From the NCBI RefSeq assembly GCF_006443685.1, contig NZ_VFYP01000001.1, positions 682,001-746,000 on the forward strand: a stretch of DNA of 64,000 nucleotides. Direction: 5' to 3'. This document shows positions 63,605-64,000 of this stretch, piece by piece. Every line of letters begins with the position of its first letter. The first letter of the stretch is position 1. The stretch comes from Rhizobium glycinendophyticum (GTDB taxonomy: Bacteria; Pseudomonadota; Alphaproteobacteria; Rhizobiales; Rhizobiaceae). The translations under genes and the position numbers were made by a program. The notes below the pieces were generated by a model. That model worked only from the letters and a program-made list of their open reading frames with translations. It did not search any database and was not told where the DNA came from.

Positions 63605-64000
63605 TCAGTTGCTGGCCTCGATCAGGAACCGTCCCGCCGCCCAACCGGAATCGCTGCCGTCAGGCCGAGACACCCGGCACCACCGCGTCTGCCCGGTCAT
63701 CCGGCACCCGCCATTGCGAAGAATCTCGCCGTTGACAACCCGGGTCACAATCGGGCTTTGAGCGCTGGGTCGGCTGCGGATGTTCAGGGCATCGCCACGA
63801 GACACGCCAGCCACTTGAAAGAAGTCGGGGCCGCCTGAGAGCCCATCGGCAAAGTCAGGCTGGGGCGGGGCGATTGGTCTGCCGCCCGTCACTTCGATGC
63901 GCAATGTAAACCGCGCCTGTTCGTTGCGGCGCGCGGCATTGCGCATCAAGTAGACCTGGACGACATAGTCGCCGCTGTCGGGAACAATGATGTCGGCGAA
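63605..64000 (-). CDS. SH3-domain envelope protein, N-terminus beyond window
   Basis: The reading is open from the right edge to a stop at 63605, giving 131 codons. The visible N-terminal part, FADIIVPDSGDYVVQVYLM then RNAARRNEQARFTLRIEVTG, resembles the end of a periplasmic beta domain. After a Pro-rich linker a bacterial SH3 module follows: DALNIRSRPSAQSPIVTRV, GEILRNGGCRMTGQTRWCRV and SGWAAGRFLIEA. Such modules bind cell-wall peptides or act as protein adaptors in the envelope. An ATG-like start inside the visible part would split the first domain, so the true start is outside the window. Confidence 0.85.
   Translation of the reverse strand, partial: FADIIVPDSGDYVVQVYLMRNAARRNEQARFTLRIEVTGGRPIAPPQPDFADGLSGGPDFFQVAGVSRGDALNIRSRPSAQSPIVTRVVNGEILRNGGCRMTGQTRWCRVSRPDGSDSGWAAGRFLIEASN

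Overview
The window looks like chromosomal DNA of an alphaproteobacterium, most likely a denitrifying member of the Rhizobiaceae (Rhizobium/Agrobacterium type). The reasons are the high GC content, AAGGAG-type ribosome sites, the nor-nirK-nirV-nnrR-pseudoazurin gene order, NasS/NasT control of nitrate assimilation, and short palindromic intergenic elements of rhizobial style. Genus is an inference. No rRNA, tRNA, CRISPR array, intact IS element or origin was seen.

Left end (1-13.9 kb): a leftward operon encodes a GT41 (SPINDLY/O-GlcNAc transferase family) glycosyltransferase, UDP-galactopyranose mutase (glf) and UDP-glucose 4-epimerase (galE, cut by the window edge). Facing away from it are two paralogous genes made almost wholly of an eight-residue repeat (consensus L-[ST]-[ST]-x-Q-[IV]-x-A). 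The first (4154-5766) is broken by a one-base frameshift and has several repeat-register errors. The second (6005-13492) is an intact 2495-residue protein that parses as 7 leader residues plus 311 octads with no register break. A Ser/Thr-rich repeat protein beside a GT41 enzyme and UDP-Galf/UDP-Gal supply is the strongest candidate here for an undescribed system, possibly a glycosylated surface or matrix protein.

14-16 kb: a GlxA-type AraC regulator, a cupin matching the manganese (R)-hydroxynitrile lyase pattern, and a small XRE protein. 16-28.6 kb: a denitrification island. It has nnrS, a hemerythrin-like protein and a 51-residue membrane protein transcribed leftward; norE-norF, norC-norB-norQ-norD, two DUF2249 genes, nirK-nirV, nnrR and pseudoazurin transcribed rightward. 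Several FNR/NnrR-type 14-bp inverted repeats lie in front of these units. Nitrite is reduced to NO (NirK, fed by pseudoazurin) and NO to N2O (NorCB, matured by NorQD). No nap, nar or nos genes are present in the window.

28.7-31.6 kb: crcB, ribB behind a clear FMN riboswitch, and two decayed genes joined head to head. 31.7-44.3 kb: the nitrate assimilation locus nasT-nasS, an ANTAR-type leader hairpin, nrtA-nrtB-nrtC, nirB-nirD-nasA-cysG, with two intergenic palindromic elements inserted between genes. 44.3-49.6 kb: accessory and partly decayed DNA with a secreted protein of unknown function, a glycerate 2-kinase, an MFS/AraC fusion remnant and a chloroperoxidase-like hydrolase.

49.6-59 kb: a two-component system divergent from an AfuA-type ABC importer (two binding proteins, a double-domain permease, an ATPase) and an inositol-monophosphatase-family enzyme; together this suggests regulated uptake and dephosphorylation of a sugar phosphate. 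59.3-64 kb: a CPBP membrane protease, envelope proteins of unknown function, an M13 metallopeptidase, a lipoprotein and an SH3-domain protein cut by the right edge.
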